64,000 bases of DNA from Hymenobacter lucidus (GCF_020447265.1 NZ_JAJADR010000003.1:496001-560000); one strand, 5' to 3'; positions 25,713 to 33,839 are shown, counted from the first letter of the stretch. Translations and numbers: made by a program. Notes: a model not told the origin generated them from the sequence alone.

Positions 25713-25761
25713 ACGACAAAGAGCATCCGGCAACTGCTAGTTGCCCGGATGCCCTTCGTCG
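25713..25761 (-). terminator. Terminator of csgA-like gene 1
   Basis: Long hairpin (ACGAC...GCATCCGGCAACT / AGTTGCCCGGATGC...GTCGT) with small internal mismatches, 32 bases past the stop of the gene at 25793. AT-rich sequence (TAAATAAATTATTT) follows on the minus strand. Confidence 0.8.
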
Positions 25762-25792
25762 TGTGCCTATAGTTGCACAGTTCGCAGCCCGG

Positions 25793-26767
25793 TTATGGGT
25801 GGTTCTGCTTTACTACGCTGGTGTTGTTGTTGCCCGTCTGAGTTACGTCACTGCTGTTGGAGCTGGCTCCCTGCCAAGTGTCGGCCTGGTTGCCCACACC
25901 GGTCTGAATCTGCCGGGCATAGTGGCCGTCGCCATCCTGGTCGATGTAGGCGCGGTTGCCGACACCGCCGATGCTGTTGCCTTGCGTCTGGATGGCAATG
26001 TTCAGGTTGCCTTCCTGCTCGATGGTAGCCCGCTGGTTGTCGCCGTTCTGCGCCTGGGTGGCTTTGTTGGTGTTGCCCAGCTGGTTGATGGAAGCCACGC
26101 TGCGGAAGCTGCCGTCGTAGTTGCCGCCCTGGGTTTGGGTGGCTTCGTTAAAGGAGCCGTTCTGAATGGCGGTGGCCCGGTTTTCAACGCCGCGCTGGTC
26201 TTGGCTGCTCTTGTTGTAGTTGCCGGTCTGGTCGATGGTGGCCTTATTGTCGTTCGTACCGTAGCCCGAGGCGGCGTCGTGCTGTATCTGCCGGGCTTCG
26301 TTGTAGTCGCCGCCCACCTGCCGTACCGTAGCCTCGTTGCGGCTACCGTCGCGCTGCTCCTGATACGAGGTGCTGTGGCCGCTCAGCTGCGTGGCCGTGG
26401 CCTTGTTGCGCTGTCCAATCTGGAGCTGGGTGGCCGTGTTACCATCGTCGCTAGGCGTTCCGTCGCCCTGGGTTACGGTAGCCTCGTTGCGCGAGCCGTA
26501 CTGCGACTGAGTCGATTTGTTGTCGTCGCCCCGCTGGCTGGTAGCAGCCGTGTTCAGGGTGTTGCCGTAGCCGGCAGCGGCATCCTGGGTCTGGGTCAAC
26601 TGGTTGTTGTTGCCATTTTGAATACCTGTGGCTGTACTGAAGCTGCCCGACTGCGTGACGGTGCCGCCGTTGCCGTTGCCACTCTGCGACAACGACTGTG
26701 TGTTATTCTGAGCATGAGCGGCGCCTGCTACCAGCAGAGCGGCCGTTAGTAAACCGAAGTTTTTCAT
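25793..26767 (-). CDS. csgA: CsgA-like major curlin 1
   Basis: 324 residues: signal peptide MKNFGLLTAALLVAGAAHAQ, then roughly twenty short curlin repeats of 10-12 residues, mostly of the form (N)xAxxxQxGxxN, for example NKATIDQTGNYN, NRATAIQNGSFN, QRATIEQEGNLN. This is the amyloid-forming repeat of CsgA; each unit would give one beta-arch rung. It has about twice as many repeats as E. coli CsgA (five repeats of two half-units). Several units are expanded by inserts containing Gly/Tyr/Asp (QDAAAGYGNTLN, QHDAASGYGTNDN). The C-terminus (SSNSSDVTQTGN, SVVKQNHP) is shared with the next paralogue and may be a cap or secretion signal. Exported through CsgG in the same locus. Confidence 0.9.
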   Translation of the reverse strand: MKNFGLLTAALLVAGAAHAQNNTQSLSQSGNGNGGTVTQSGSFSTATGIQNGNNNQLTQTQDAAAGYGNTLNTAATSQRGDDNKSTQSQYGSRNEATVTQGDGTPSDDGNTATQLQIGQRNKATATQLSGHSTSYQEQRDGSRNEATVRQVGGDYNEARQIQHDAASGYGTNDNKATIDQTGNYNKSSQDQRGVENRATAIQNGSFNEATQTQGGNYDGSFRSVASINQLGNTNKATQAQNGDNQRATIEQEGNLNIAIQTQGNSIGGVGNRAYIDQDGDGHYARQIQTGVGNQADTWQGASSNSSDVTQTGNNNTSVVKQNHP

Positions 26768-26857
26768 GGGAAAAGGAAATAAATACTGTTGAGGAATAGA
26801 TGGTTGTAACAGGTAAGCGCGAAGGCCTGTGGCCCCTACCAGTGGGGGCAGCTCCGA

Positions 26858-26909
26858 ACTCAGGATAGCACCTCCCGAATCAATTGATTGCCGGAGGTGC
26901 TATCTGAGT
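26858..26909 (-). terminator. Terminator of csgA-like gene 2
   Basis: Arms of 17-18 bases (ACTCAGGATAGCACCTCC / GGAGGTGCTATCTGAGT, one bulged G) with a loop of about 17 bases, lying 36 bases past the stop of the gene at 26945 and 90 bases before the next curlin gene. Confidence 0.82.
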
Positions 26910-26944
26910 CAGTACAGGGGGAAGTCAGATAGCCGAGCCCGAAA

Positions 26945-27889
26945 CTAGGGGTGGTTCTGCTTCACAACGCTGGTATTCAGGTTGCCCGTCTGGGTCACGT
27001 CACTGCTGTTGCTGCTCATGCCCTGATAGGTATCGGCTTGGTTGCCTACGCCGAGTTGGGTCTGCCGGGCATAGTGGCCGCCAGCATCATCCTGGTCGAT
27101 ATAGGCGCGGTTGCCGGGCAGCACCAGGTCAGTGCCGGCACTCTGGTTCTGAATAGCGGTGCTTCCGTTGCCCGACTGCTCAATCTTGGCATCCTGGTAG
27201 TCGTACTGCTGCGTCTGGGAAGCAATGTTGCTGTTGCCGATCTGCTCGATGGAAGCCGTCGAGAACCAGCTGCTCGAAGGATTGGTGCCCTGCGACTGGC
27301 TAGCCTGGTTGGAGTTACCCAACTGATAGATGCTTGCTTTGTCGCTCAGACCCCGCTGATACTGGGTAGCGGAGTTGCCCGAGCCGAGCTGGGTTATATA
27401 GCCTTGCTGCGAGCTGCCAATCTGGGTTTGGGTAGCCGTGTTGCCTTCGCTGGAGCTCTGGAACACTTCCCCGATATGGTCGCTGCCCGTCTGGGTCTGG
27501 GTAGAGGTGTTGGCCCCGCTCAACTGCTCGGCCTTGGCGCTGTTCCGGTCGCCCGACTGCGTTTGAGTAGCCGTGTTGCCATTGTCCAGCGGAATACCGT
27601 CGCCCTGCTTGATATAGGCCGTGTTGGAGTTACCGGTCTGCGTCTGAGTCGACGTCTGGTTATTGCCGCGCTGCAGCGACGTAGCCGAGTTCGAAGCGCC
27701 ACCCGATTGGGTTTGCGTCAGGGCGTTGTTGTTGCCCAGCTGGGTGCCAACGGCCGAGCTGGAGCTACCTGATTGCGTAACGGTTACGGCATTAGAATTA
27801 CCCGTGGACGTTGAAGATTGAGTGTTATTCTGGGCATAGGTCGTGCCGGCAACCAATAGTGATGCCGCGAGGAAAGAAAGCTTTTTCAT
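26945..27889 (-). CDS. csgA: CsgA-like major curlin 2
   Basis: 314 residues, a paralogue of the curlin at 25793-26767. Signal peptide MKKLSFLAASLLVAGTTYAQ, then roughly twenty curlin repeats (NNALTQTQSGGAS, NTATQTQSGDRN, QASQSQGTNPSS, STAIQNQSAGT), richer in Thr/Ser/Gln and with fewer charged residues than its partner. The C-terminal 55 residues are nearly the same in both (NRAYIDQD..GGHYARQ, GVGNQAD, SSNSSDVTQTGN, SVVKQNHP). It has its own well-matched promoter and terminator, so the two subunits can be made in different amounts. Which is the main fibre protein cannot be decided from sequence. Confidence 0.9.
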   Translation of the reverse strand: MKKLSFLAASLLVAGTTYAQNNTQSSTSTGNSNAVTVTQSGSSSSAVGTQLGNNNALTQTQSGGASNSATSLQRGNNQTSTQTQTGNSNTAYIKQGDGIPLDNGNTATQTQSGDRNSAKAEQLSGANTSTQTQTGSDHIGEVFQSSSEGNTATQTQIGSSQQGYITQLGSGNSATQYQRGLSDKASIYQLGNSNQASQSQGTNPSSSWFSTASIEQIGNSNIASQTQQYDYQDAKIEQSGNGSTAIQNQSAGTDLVLPGNRAYIDQDDAGGHYARQTQLGVGNQADTYQGMSSNSSDVTQTGNLNTSVVKQNHP

Positions 27890-27973
27890 GAGTGGGACTT
27901 AATAAGGTTGAAGAAGGGGGATGAAGAAACTAGCACTTAAGCATTATTAACTATTCCCTCCGGAGGAATTACA

Positions 27974-28003
27974 CAAATCTATATGGAAATAATTAAAATA
28001 CAA
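27974..28003 (-). promoter_or_regulatory. Bacteroidota-type promoter of csgA-like gene 2
   Basis: On the minus strand TTG (28003-28001) and TAGATTTG (27981-27974) match the -33 and -7 elements with 19 bases between. The leader to the ATG at 27889 is about 80 bases. The region is AT-rich. This is the best promoter match in the csg locus. Confidence 0.65.
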
Positions 28004-28070
28004 GAACACTCAATTAAAATTGTTAAATTATTTATTTACTTAGTTATATAATATTCATTATACCCCGCAA

Positions 28071-28104
28071 ATAACGAAAGCACTATTGCTAGTGCTTTCG
28101 TTAT
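28071..28104. terminator. Terminator of csgG
   Basis: Perfect 15-base arms (ATAACGAAAGCACTA / TAGTGCTTTCGTTAT) with a 4-base loop, 28 bases past the csgG stop. It separates the csgEFG transcript from the curlin genes. Confidence 0.85.
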
Positions 28105-28131
28105 CAACTGCTTATAACTATCCCGATGCCG

Positions 28132-29544
28132 TTAAGGAATCAGGCGGCTTTGGGGTGTGGTAGTGGCACGCCCCAGATAGAACACCAAGCCCGCTTTAGC
28201 AGCCCAAAACGAGTCGTTGTATTTACCCAACTTTATATGATCAAGCTTATCGGTCATATAATAGTGATTATCAACACCTAAGCTTATTCCAAAATTATTA
28301 TTGGGCAGAAACTCAACGCCCAAGCCAGTGGTAATATGCCCCAGTACCAAGCGCATATCCGAGGAACGATTACGTGAGGTGATGCCCGCGCCGGCGAGTA
28401 GGTATGGCGTGAACCGGTCGCGGGGAAAGAGCCGGTACAGGCCGCAGAGCTCAGCGTAATTAAAAGTTTCGCGGTAAAAGTCGCCCGCTGCCAGCTCGAA
28501 CCGCCCAATGTTAATGGCGGCCGAAAGCTTATTGTCGGCGGCTCGGGCGTAGCGGATGGTCAGTTCACCTCCGCCCCGTAGCTGCGGGCTGCTGAAGTCG
28601 CCGTTGTAGCGCACCGTAGCCGCGCTTAGGCCCAGGCCCAGCGTGCCCCGGCGGTCCTGCTGCACCCGGCCCAGCACGTCGATATCTTGGTTTTCGCGCT
28701 TTTCCTGCTGGTAAGCTACCATAGCGGGCCCGTTGCGGTCGGCTTCGTTTTGTGGTACCCAAAGCCGCTCCTGAATGCCTTCGAACACCAAAGCTTCTAC
28801 GGCTTTCTCAATGGCTTCCTTCACAGCCATTTCGGTGGGTTCATTATAGGTAAAGCCGGTTTCGGTTTCGAGCAGGCGCTTAAAATCCACAAACCGGAAC
28901 AGGCTGGCATCGACCTGCTGCGAGAGGATGGTTTTGGAGGTGTACACGGTTTTGAGAATTTCGCCGGTACTGGTGCTAATAGCCCGCAGGTACACCGTTA
29001 CCCGGTCTTGCCGGTACTGGCCCGAGGCCCCGGCCCCGAAGTAGCGCAGACCCGCGCCGCCGGTTATCATGTTGGCATCATAGGAAATAATGCCGCCCTC
29101 CAGAATGATACCGGCAAAGAGCAGTGAGGGTAGCATGGGCTGGCGCTGCCCGGTTTGCTCCTGGTACTCGGCCCGGCTCGAGCGGATAATTTTGCGCTCA
29201 TTAAGCAGGTTGCCCAAGTTTTCACGCTCGATGGGGTTAAACCAGCGCGACTCTTCCAAGGCCCGCAGCAGAATGCTGGTGCCGCCCTGGGTAATGGCCG
29301 TCGAGAAGCTGGAGCCGTTCTGACTGGGCTTGTACTGCCCGGTCTGGTCTCGAAACTTGTAGACGGCCGCTACAATCCGTTCCCGGGGCTGGGGCAGGCG
29401 GCGCAGCTCCTGGCTGGCCCGGATATCGGCGCCGAGTCGGGCCTTTTCGGCCGTGAAGGGTTGGTGAAAGTACGGGGCGCAGCCAGCCACCCCGCCCACT
29501 GCCAGCAACGCCAGCAGCAAACGACGACAAATAGCAAGAAGCAT
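28132..29544 (-). CDS. csgG: CsgG-type curli secretion channel with an extra C-terminal barrel-like domain
   Basis: 470 residues. Outer-membrane lipoprotein that forms the ring-shaped pore for curlin export. The N-terminus has a lipobox ending at Cys22 (VGGVAGC). Residues about 23-285 match CsgG: VAAVYKFRDQTGQYK, STAITQGGTSILLRALEES, WFNPIERENLGNLLNERKIIR, LEGGIISYDANMITGGAG, and the YFGAGASGQYRQDRVTVYLRA membrane hairpins. E. coli CsgG is 277 residues; here about 185 residues follow (about 286-470) with alternating strands and Tyr/Phe-Gly motifs (GLGLSAATVRYNGDF, ELCGLYRLFPRDRFTPYLLAGAG, GLGVEFLPNNNFGISLGVDNHYY, AKAGLVFYLG) that look like an eight-stranded OmpA/OprF-like barrel. It lies 21 bases after csgF. 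The extension is the notable feature. Confidence 0.9.
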   Translation of the reverse strand: MLLAICRRLLLALLAVGGVAGCAPYFHQPFTAEKARLGADIRASQELRRLPQPRERIVAAVYKFRDQTGQYKPSQNGSSFSTAITQGGTSILLRALEESRWFNPIERENLGNLLNERKIIRSSRAEYQEQTGQRQPMLPSLLFAGIILEGGIISYDANMITGGAGLRYFGAGASGQYRQDRVTVYLRAISTSTGEILKTVYTSKTILSQQVDASLFRFVDFKRLLETETGFTYNEPTEMAVKEAIEKAVEALVFEGIQERLWVPQNEADRNGPAMVAYQQEKRENQDIDVLGRVQQDRRGTLGLGLSAATVRYNGDFSSPQLRGGGELTIRYARAADNKLSAAINIGRFELAAGDFYRETFNYAELCGLYRLFPRDRFTPYLLAGAGITSRNRSSDMRLVLGHITTGLGVEFLPNNNFGISLGVDNHYYMTDKLDHIKLGKYNDSFWAAKAGLVFYLGRATTTPQSRLIP

Positions 29545-29565
29545 GGGTGGGACGAAAAAGGCTGG

Positions 29566-30006
29566 TTAGAAGTAGGGAATCGTGACGGTGGTCTGGTTTC
29601 CCGTGTTCGAGTCGGTTATCTGCACCGAGAAGCCGCCGCTAGTGGGCACTACATTAATGTTATAGGCGCCTACCGAATAGCTACCCTCCTGCAGGCCCTG
29701 ACTCTGGCTACCCAACTGGTTGCCAATCAGGCGCTGGGCCAGCTGACCCAGAATCTGCTGGTTCAGGTTTTGCTCAAACTGCTTGAGTGGGTCCTGCTGG
29801 AAGGGGTTGCTGGAAGTGGAAGTAGCTGGGTCGGCAATGGTATTCTGGGCCTGGGCCGAACTGAGCATCCAGGCATAGTTGAAAGTGTTGCCGCCCCCAA
29901 AAGAAGGGTTTTTGGGCTCGTAGACGAAGTCCTGGGCGGCGGCCTGACGAGTACCGAGCAGCCCCAGGGCCAGCAGCAGCACCCAGCGGAGTAGGGCTTG
30001 ATTCAT
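29566..30006 (-). CDS. csgF: CsgF curli assembly protein
   Basis: 146 residues. CsgF binds the outer face of CsgG and couples CsgB to the cell surface. Signal peptide ends near RQAAAQ; the mature start DFVYEPKNPSFGG and the following LSSAQAQN match the E. coli CsgF N-terminus (F-x-x-x-NP-x-FGG then SAQAQN), the part that inserts in the CsgG pore. The C-terminus carries the GSYSVGAYNINVVPTSGG and TVTIPYF beta strands of CsgF. It is placed between csgE and csgG, with gaps of 31 and 21 bases, so one transcript is likely. Confidence 0.9.
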   Translation of the reverse strand: MNQALLRWVLLLALGLLGTRQAAAQDFVYEPKNPSFGGGNTFNYAWMLSSAQAQNTIADPATSTSSNPFQQDPLKQFEQNLNQQILGQLAQRLIGNQLGSQSQGLQEGSYSVGAYNINVVPTSGGFSVQITDSNTGNQTTVTIPYF

Positions 30007-30037
30007 AGCAGATGAATAGGATGTGGGAGTTGATAGG

Positions 30038-30676
30038 TCAAAAAACTTCGGTGGGCTGCCGGCCGCCGTGCTGTTCCAAGTTGCGACTATCGTTGCGGGA
30101 TCTTACCAGAAAGTCGGTGGCAACTTCGGAAGCATAGGTGGCCGTTTCCTCAATAACTTCGGCCTTGGGCTGCAGTGGCAGCTCCAGCAGTTCGTTTTCG
30201 TTGACCTCCACCGAAATCAGCGTGCTGGTACCTCGGGCCGGCTTTTCATGAATGATAATGGTAAAGTCGCCCGCTTCTGCCGGGGCCTCCCACAGGCTGT
30301 AGAAGGCGTCGTAGAAATCGTGGCCGACCTTGGTAATCGTCTGGTCCATTACCAGGCCCTCGATTTCGGTAGGCCGAAAGCGGCGGCGCTGGTTGTTCAC
30401 CTGGCTGCTGTCTTTGCTGGTAGCTTTAAGCAAAAGCTGTAAGGCTTCCTCCAGCTTTTTGGCCGGTAGCGGCGCGGCTTCCGACTCTTTCTGCACCCCG
30501 GTTTTACCAGCGGCGGGCTGCTGCTGGGCATAGCTGTTAGTAGAAGCCAGTACGAAAAGCAGCCAGCAGCCCAGCCCCATCATCCAGGGCCGCCACCACA
30601 GCGTCATCAGTACGTGGGGGGAAGGCTGTTTGGAAGTAGAAACTCGGTTTTTTGCCACTGAGACACGATTCTTCAT
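30038..30676 (-). CDS. csgE: CsgE curli assembly protein
   Basis: 212 residues from the ATG at 30676 (MKNRVSVAKNR), which shares the TGCTATGAA start context of csgF; a shorter start at 30607 (MTLWWRPWMMGLG) would give a cleaner signal peptide ending near SYAQ. The mature part holds the CsgE domain (about 95-200): EIEGLVMDQTITKVGHDFYDAFYSLW, FTIIIHEKPARGTSTLISVEVN and ELLELPLQPK. CsgE caps the CsgG channel on the periplasmic side and brings in CsgA. A basic N-terminal extension of about 25 residues is unusual if the longer start is right. First gene of the csgEFG unit. Confidence 0.88.
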   Translation of the reverse strand: MKNRVSVAKNRVSTSKQPSPHVLMTLWWRPWMMGLGCWLLFVLASTNSYAQQQPAAGKTGVQKESEAAPLPAKKLEEALQLLLKATSKDSSQVNNQRRRFRPTEIEGLVMDQTITKVGHDFYDAFYSLWEAPAEAGDFTIIIHEKPARGTSTLISVEVNENELLELPLQPKAEVIEETATYASEVATDFLVRSRNDSRNLEQHGGRQPTEVF

Positions 30677-31024
30677 AGCAATAAGGGCGTTGGTAGAAAG
30701 GAAAAAAGGAGAGAAATGCTCAAAGCACATGAAAAAGCCATGTCTGACTCATCAACCTATTTTGCGGAATAAACTTAATTCTTTAAAAGAATAATCCAAA
30801 GACAATCAACTTATTTTTATAAAAAAATTTAATGAAATGTTTATATAAAATAAAAATATTGCGCCTACTGTTCGTCAGGCGGCAATTCGTTCTACTTCAG
30901 ATGCTGACAGCAACTAATACAGCCCATCAGGAAGGCAGAGAATCAAGTCAGGCGGGGAATTACAGCACACTAAAGCAGCCCTGAACGAAGCTCAAGAGCC
31001 TGGCAGCTCGAAAAGAATGGGAAA
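30677..31024. promoter_or_regulatory. AT-rich upstream region of the csgEFG unit
   Basis: About 350 bases with strong A/T runs (for example 30810-30860) between csgE and the GspS-like gene. It must carry the csgE promoter. The best -7-like match on the minus strand is TGTCTTTG (30804-30797), one base off TAnnTTTG, with no clear -33. I find no csgD-like gene and no other coding sequence here. Confidence 0.4.
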
Positions 31025-32203
31025 TTAGCCCAGAATATGCGGGACGAATTCCGAAAGGTTGGTAATAACCCCTGTTTCGCGCCGGAAGCTGATGGCACAC
31101 GCCTCCCCGGCCCAGAACACGCCGGCCTGGTACTGCCGGTTTTGGGCATCGCGCGGCAGTTCGGCCCAGCGCTGCCGTACCTGGGGCTGATGGCTAAAGT
31201 CGCCGGGCTGCTCGTGCCGCAGCTGGCCCGCTTCTATTTCGGTTACGTTCTGGCCTTCGCGGCCCAGCAGCGGCTTGCGCACGTAGCGGCCCGTCAGGTC
31301 TTCCAGGGAAGCCTCCAACAGTAAAGGGTGATGCGGATACACCTGCCAGAGCCAAGCCAGCAAACCTTTACTCTGGAACAAGAGAGAATAAGCCGGATTG
31401 GCAATAATTACGTCCCGGCTTTGCAGCAGCTGGCTGAGGTCGGCGGTGAGTTCGGGCTCTTCCTCGGCCAGTATTTCCCAGGGCACCAGCTTGAACACAA
31501 AGCCGAAGCGCACCCATTCGCCGGGCGCGGTTTCGGCCCACACGCCCCGCTCCTCCCCGGCTACTGCTACCTGCATAGCATCTACCGGGCACACGTGTAC
31601 CCGGCCGAAACCGGCGGCGCGGGCGGCTTCGGCTATTACGGCGCAGTTGGCTTCGTCTTCGGCGCTGCCGGGCAGGTATACCAGCAGCAAGGTGCTGTCG
31701 AGGTCAGAATTGAGACTTTGCCAGTGGCTTAGCTGTGCCTCCAACCCTTCAAACAGCCCGTTGGCCTGCCGGTCTTCGTCGTCCTGGTCGGCCGCTACCA
31801 GGCTGGCCCACTGCACCACGGCGGTTTCCGGAATGCTGGTGGCTGTGTCGGCGTTGAACTCGATGAGCTTAGGCCCTTCGGGGGTGCTAGCTAAGTCGAA
31901 GCGGCCATAGAGGTGCCAGTGCCGGTCGTCGTTCCAGGAGTGGCGCACAGCAGCCCACAGGTTTGGCGGAATGGCCAGCAGCTGCAGCAGGTCGTCGGGC
32001 ACAGCATCCGGAATGGCGCGCACCATCATGTCGTAGAGCGTATCGGCGGCGGCCAGCAGGGCATCGGCTTCGGCTTCGGGCAGCAGCACGGCTTCGCGGG
32101 CCACGTAGTTTTCGCAGGCTTCCTCCACGGCCCATTCCCAGCCCAGGGCCCGTACGGCTGGCCCCACATTGCCAGCCAGGGGCAAGAGTTGAATCGTGTT
32201 CAT
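31025..32203 (-). CDS. Glutathionylspermidine synthase-family ATP-grasp protein (YgiC/YjfC-like)
   Basis: 392 residues, the length of E. coli YgiC/YjfC and matching the C-terminal synthetase domain of glutathionylspermidine synthase (ATP-grasp ligase). Visible motifs: NDDRHWHLYGRFDLAS, EFNADTATSIPETAVVQW (substrate/metal site), LLVYLPGSAEDEANCAVIAEAA, WEILAEEEPEL, NPAYSLLFQSKGLLAWLW, YVRKPLLGREGQNV (ATP-grasp) and VFWAGEACAISFRRETGVITN. The family has ATP-dependent ligase chemistry; substrates for the YgiC type are not established. The neighbouring lipoprotein resembles YgiB, so this is a Bacteroidota version of the ygiB-ygiC pair. The lipoprotein gene is the first and this gene follows 21 bases later. 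Confidence 0.88.
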   Translation of the reverse strand: MNTIQLLPLAGNVGPAVRALGWEWAVEEACENYVAREAVLLPEAEADALLAAADTLYDMMVRAIPDAVPDDLLQLLAIPPNLWAAVRHSWNDDRHWHLYGRFDLASTPEGPKLIEFNADTATSIPETAVVQWASLVAADQDDEDRQANGLFEGLEAQLSHWQSLNSDLDSTLLLVYLPGSAEDEANCAVIAEAARAAGFGRVHVCPVDAMQVAVAGEERGVWAETAPGEWVRFGFVFKLVPWEILAEEEPELTADLSQLLQSRDVIIANPAYSLLFQSKGLLAWLWQVYPHHPLLLEASLEDLTGRYVRKPLLGREGQNVTEIEAGQLRHEQPGDFSHQPQVRQRWAELPRDAQNRQYQAGVFWAGEACAISFRRETGVITNLSEFVPHILG

Positions 32204-32224
32204 AGCGCTAGTAATGGGTGAGAA

Positions 32225-32899
32225 TCAGCCGCCGAAGCCCCGGGAGCCACTGCGGCTGCCAAAGCCGCTGCTGCGGCTAGCCCGGGGGCCACTGCTGCGC
32301 ACGGCCGAGCGGTAAACTGACGTGCTGGGCCGGATGCCGGAACTGCGGGCGTTGGAAGTGCTGCTAAAGCCCCGCCCGAAGAAGCCCCGCCCCTGCTGCC
32401 GCTCATTCTCGACCCGCTGCCGCCACGCGCCGTTGTTCTGCACCACCCCAGGGTTGGCGTAGTAGCCCGTGTTGGGCGTCATAAACCGACCGGCCATGTA
32501 GCCGATACTGCTCCACATGAGCACGTCCATCATGCCGGAGTGGCCCACCCGGTTTTCGGGGTACTGGCGGCTGTAGTCCTGCATCTGGCGCTGCAAAGCC
32601 GCCCCCTGCAGCGTATCCACCTTGCCGTCGTGGTGGCGCATAATAGCGGCTACTTCTTCTTTGCCAGCCGGCCGCTCCGCCGTTATTTTCCACTTGCCGG
32701 GCTCAGTTTCGGTCATTTCGGTAATAACGCCTTCCGAGTAGCTGCCCTCGTTGCCGCTGCCCCACTCCTGTTGCCCGCCGTTACCGGAGCCAGAATCGGA
32801 GGAGCAGGCGGGCAATACACCGAGGCCCAGACTGGCGGCCGCGGCGGCCAGCAGCACATTGCGGCGCCAGTCGCCCAGACGGTAATAGTTCTTTTTCAT
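32225..32899 (-). CDS. YgiB-like lipoprotein with Ser/Arg/Gly-rich tail
   Basis: 224 residues. N-terminal twin-basic leader (YYRLGDWRRNVLLAAAAASLGLGVLPAC in outline) with a lipobox ending at Cys32. A folded part (about 60-125; GVITEMTETEPGKWKITAERPAGKEEV) is followed by the short hydrophobic motif MWSSIGYMAGRFM near residues 126-138, and a low-complexity Arg/Ser/Gly tail ending RGFGG. E. coli YgiB (223 residues, from memory) has the same plan: lipobox, a motif of the type MAGYMMGRLMGG, and a Ser/Gly tail ending SMGG. Together with the YgiC-like gene downstream this supports a related role; sequence similarity outside these features is weak. Confidence 0.7.
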   Translation of the reverse strand: MKKNYYRLGDWRRNVLLAAAAASLGLGVLPACSSDSGSGNGGQQEWGSGNEGSYSEGVITEMTETEPGKWKITAERPAGKEEVAAIMRHHDGKVDTLQGAALQRQMQDYSRQYPENRVGHSGMMDVLMWSSIGYMAGRFMTPNTGYYANPGVVQNNGAWRQRVENERQQGRGFFGRGFSSTSNARSSGIRPSTSVYRSAVRSSGPRASRSSGFGSRSGSRGFGG

Positions 32900-33002
32900 A
32901 GCGGTGGGCTGGAAACGGATGAGTGGCTGGTTGGAAAGAGAAGCGTAGGAAATATAAGGTCTTCTGGCCGATTATATAAGTTGCACGCCGGCAAACTGAA
33001 CG

Positions 33003-33839
33003 CTACTCCCATAACGGATAATGCTCCAGATGCACTTCTTGGCCGAAGAAGATGCGGGTACTTTCCTCGAACGAGCGGGTGAAGTCGGACACGTAGAACT
33101 GGTGGCGGGGTGGTGTTTTGGATGCCTGGGCGGCTAATCCGTTCTGCTCCAGGTAGGCTTTTACGTGGCTGGCCACTACATCGGAGGCGTCGAGCACGGC
33201 CACTTCATTCTGGTAGTAAGCCTTGATCTGGTCCTGAATGAGCGGGTAGTGGGTGCAAGCCAGCACCAGCGCCTCAATGCCTTCCAGCATCGGCTGGGCC
33301 AGGTACGAGCTGATGATATTTTCGCTGATGGTGTTGTTGAAAAAGCCTTCCTCCACCATCGGAGCCAGCAGAGGCGTAGCCAGTGAGCGGAGCTCTACGC
33401 CCTGGTCGAGGTCGTCAATCTTCTTCTTATAAACGTTGGAATTGACGGTCTGCTTAGTGCCAATGAGGCCTACGGTGCGCCCAGCGTAGGTTGCGCCCAC
33501 GTGGGCCACAATGGGGTCAATAACGTTGAGCACCCGCGCCTTGGAGCCTACGTACTCGCGCACTAGCTCGTAGGCGGCGGCCGAAGCCGAATTGCAGGCA
33601 ATTAGGATAACTTTGCAGTGCTGCTTGAGCAGCAGGTCGCAGATTTTGACGCTGTAGGCCTGAATGGCGGCCGTCGATTTGTCGCCGTAGGGCAGGTGGG
33701 CCGTGTCGCCAAAATATACGAGCTGCTCGTGGGGCAGCACCCGGTTGACGGCCCGGGCCACAGTGAGGCCGCCGATGCCGCTGTCGAACACGCCGATGGG
33801 GCGGCTGCTGAGGTCGGGTGAAGAGGAGGAATGTGCCAT
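33003..33839 (-). CDS. murI: Glutamate racemase
   Basis: 278-residue cofactor-independent racemase making D-glutamate for peptidoglycan. Both catalytic cysteines are in their motifs: LIACNSASAAAYE (about residue 86) and VLACTHYPLIQDQ (about residue 197). The N-terminal IGVFDSGIGGLTVARAV and YFGDTAHLPYGDKS motifs are canonical. Length is usual. Upstream the minus-strand sequence TACCTTCG (33853-33846) is one base off the -7 element and ends 6 bases before the ATG, which would give a leaderless or nearly leaderless message. Confidence 0.95.
   Translation of the reverse strand: MAHSSSSPDLSSRPIGVFDSGIGGLTVARAVNRVLPHEQLVYFGDTAHLPYGDKSTAAIQAYSVKICDLLLKQHCKVILIACNSASAAAYELVREYVGSKARVLNVIDPIVAHVGATYAGRTVGLIGTKQTVNSNVYKKKIDDLDQGVELRSLATPLLAPMVEEGFFNNTISENIISSYLAQPMLEGIEALVLACTHYPLIQDQIKAYYQNEVAVLDASDVVASHVKAYLEQNGLAAQASKTPPRHQFYVSDFTRSFEESTRIFFGQEVHLEHYPLWE

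Noticed and set aside
25793-27889. Ice-nucleation or antifreeze-type repeat proteins
   Set aside because: The AxxxQxGxxN repeat and the csgEFG neighbours identify curlins.
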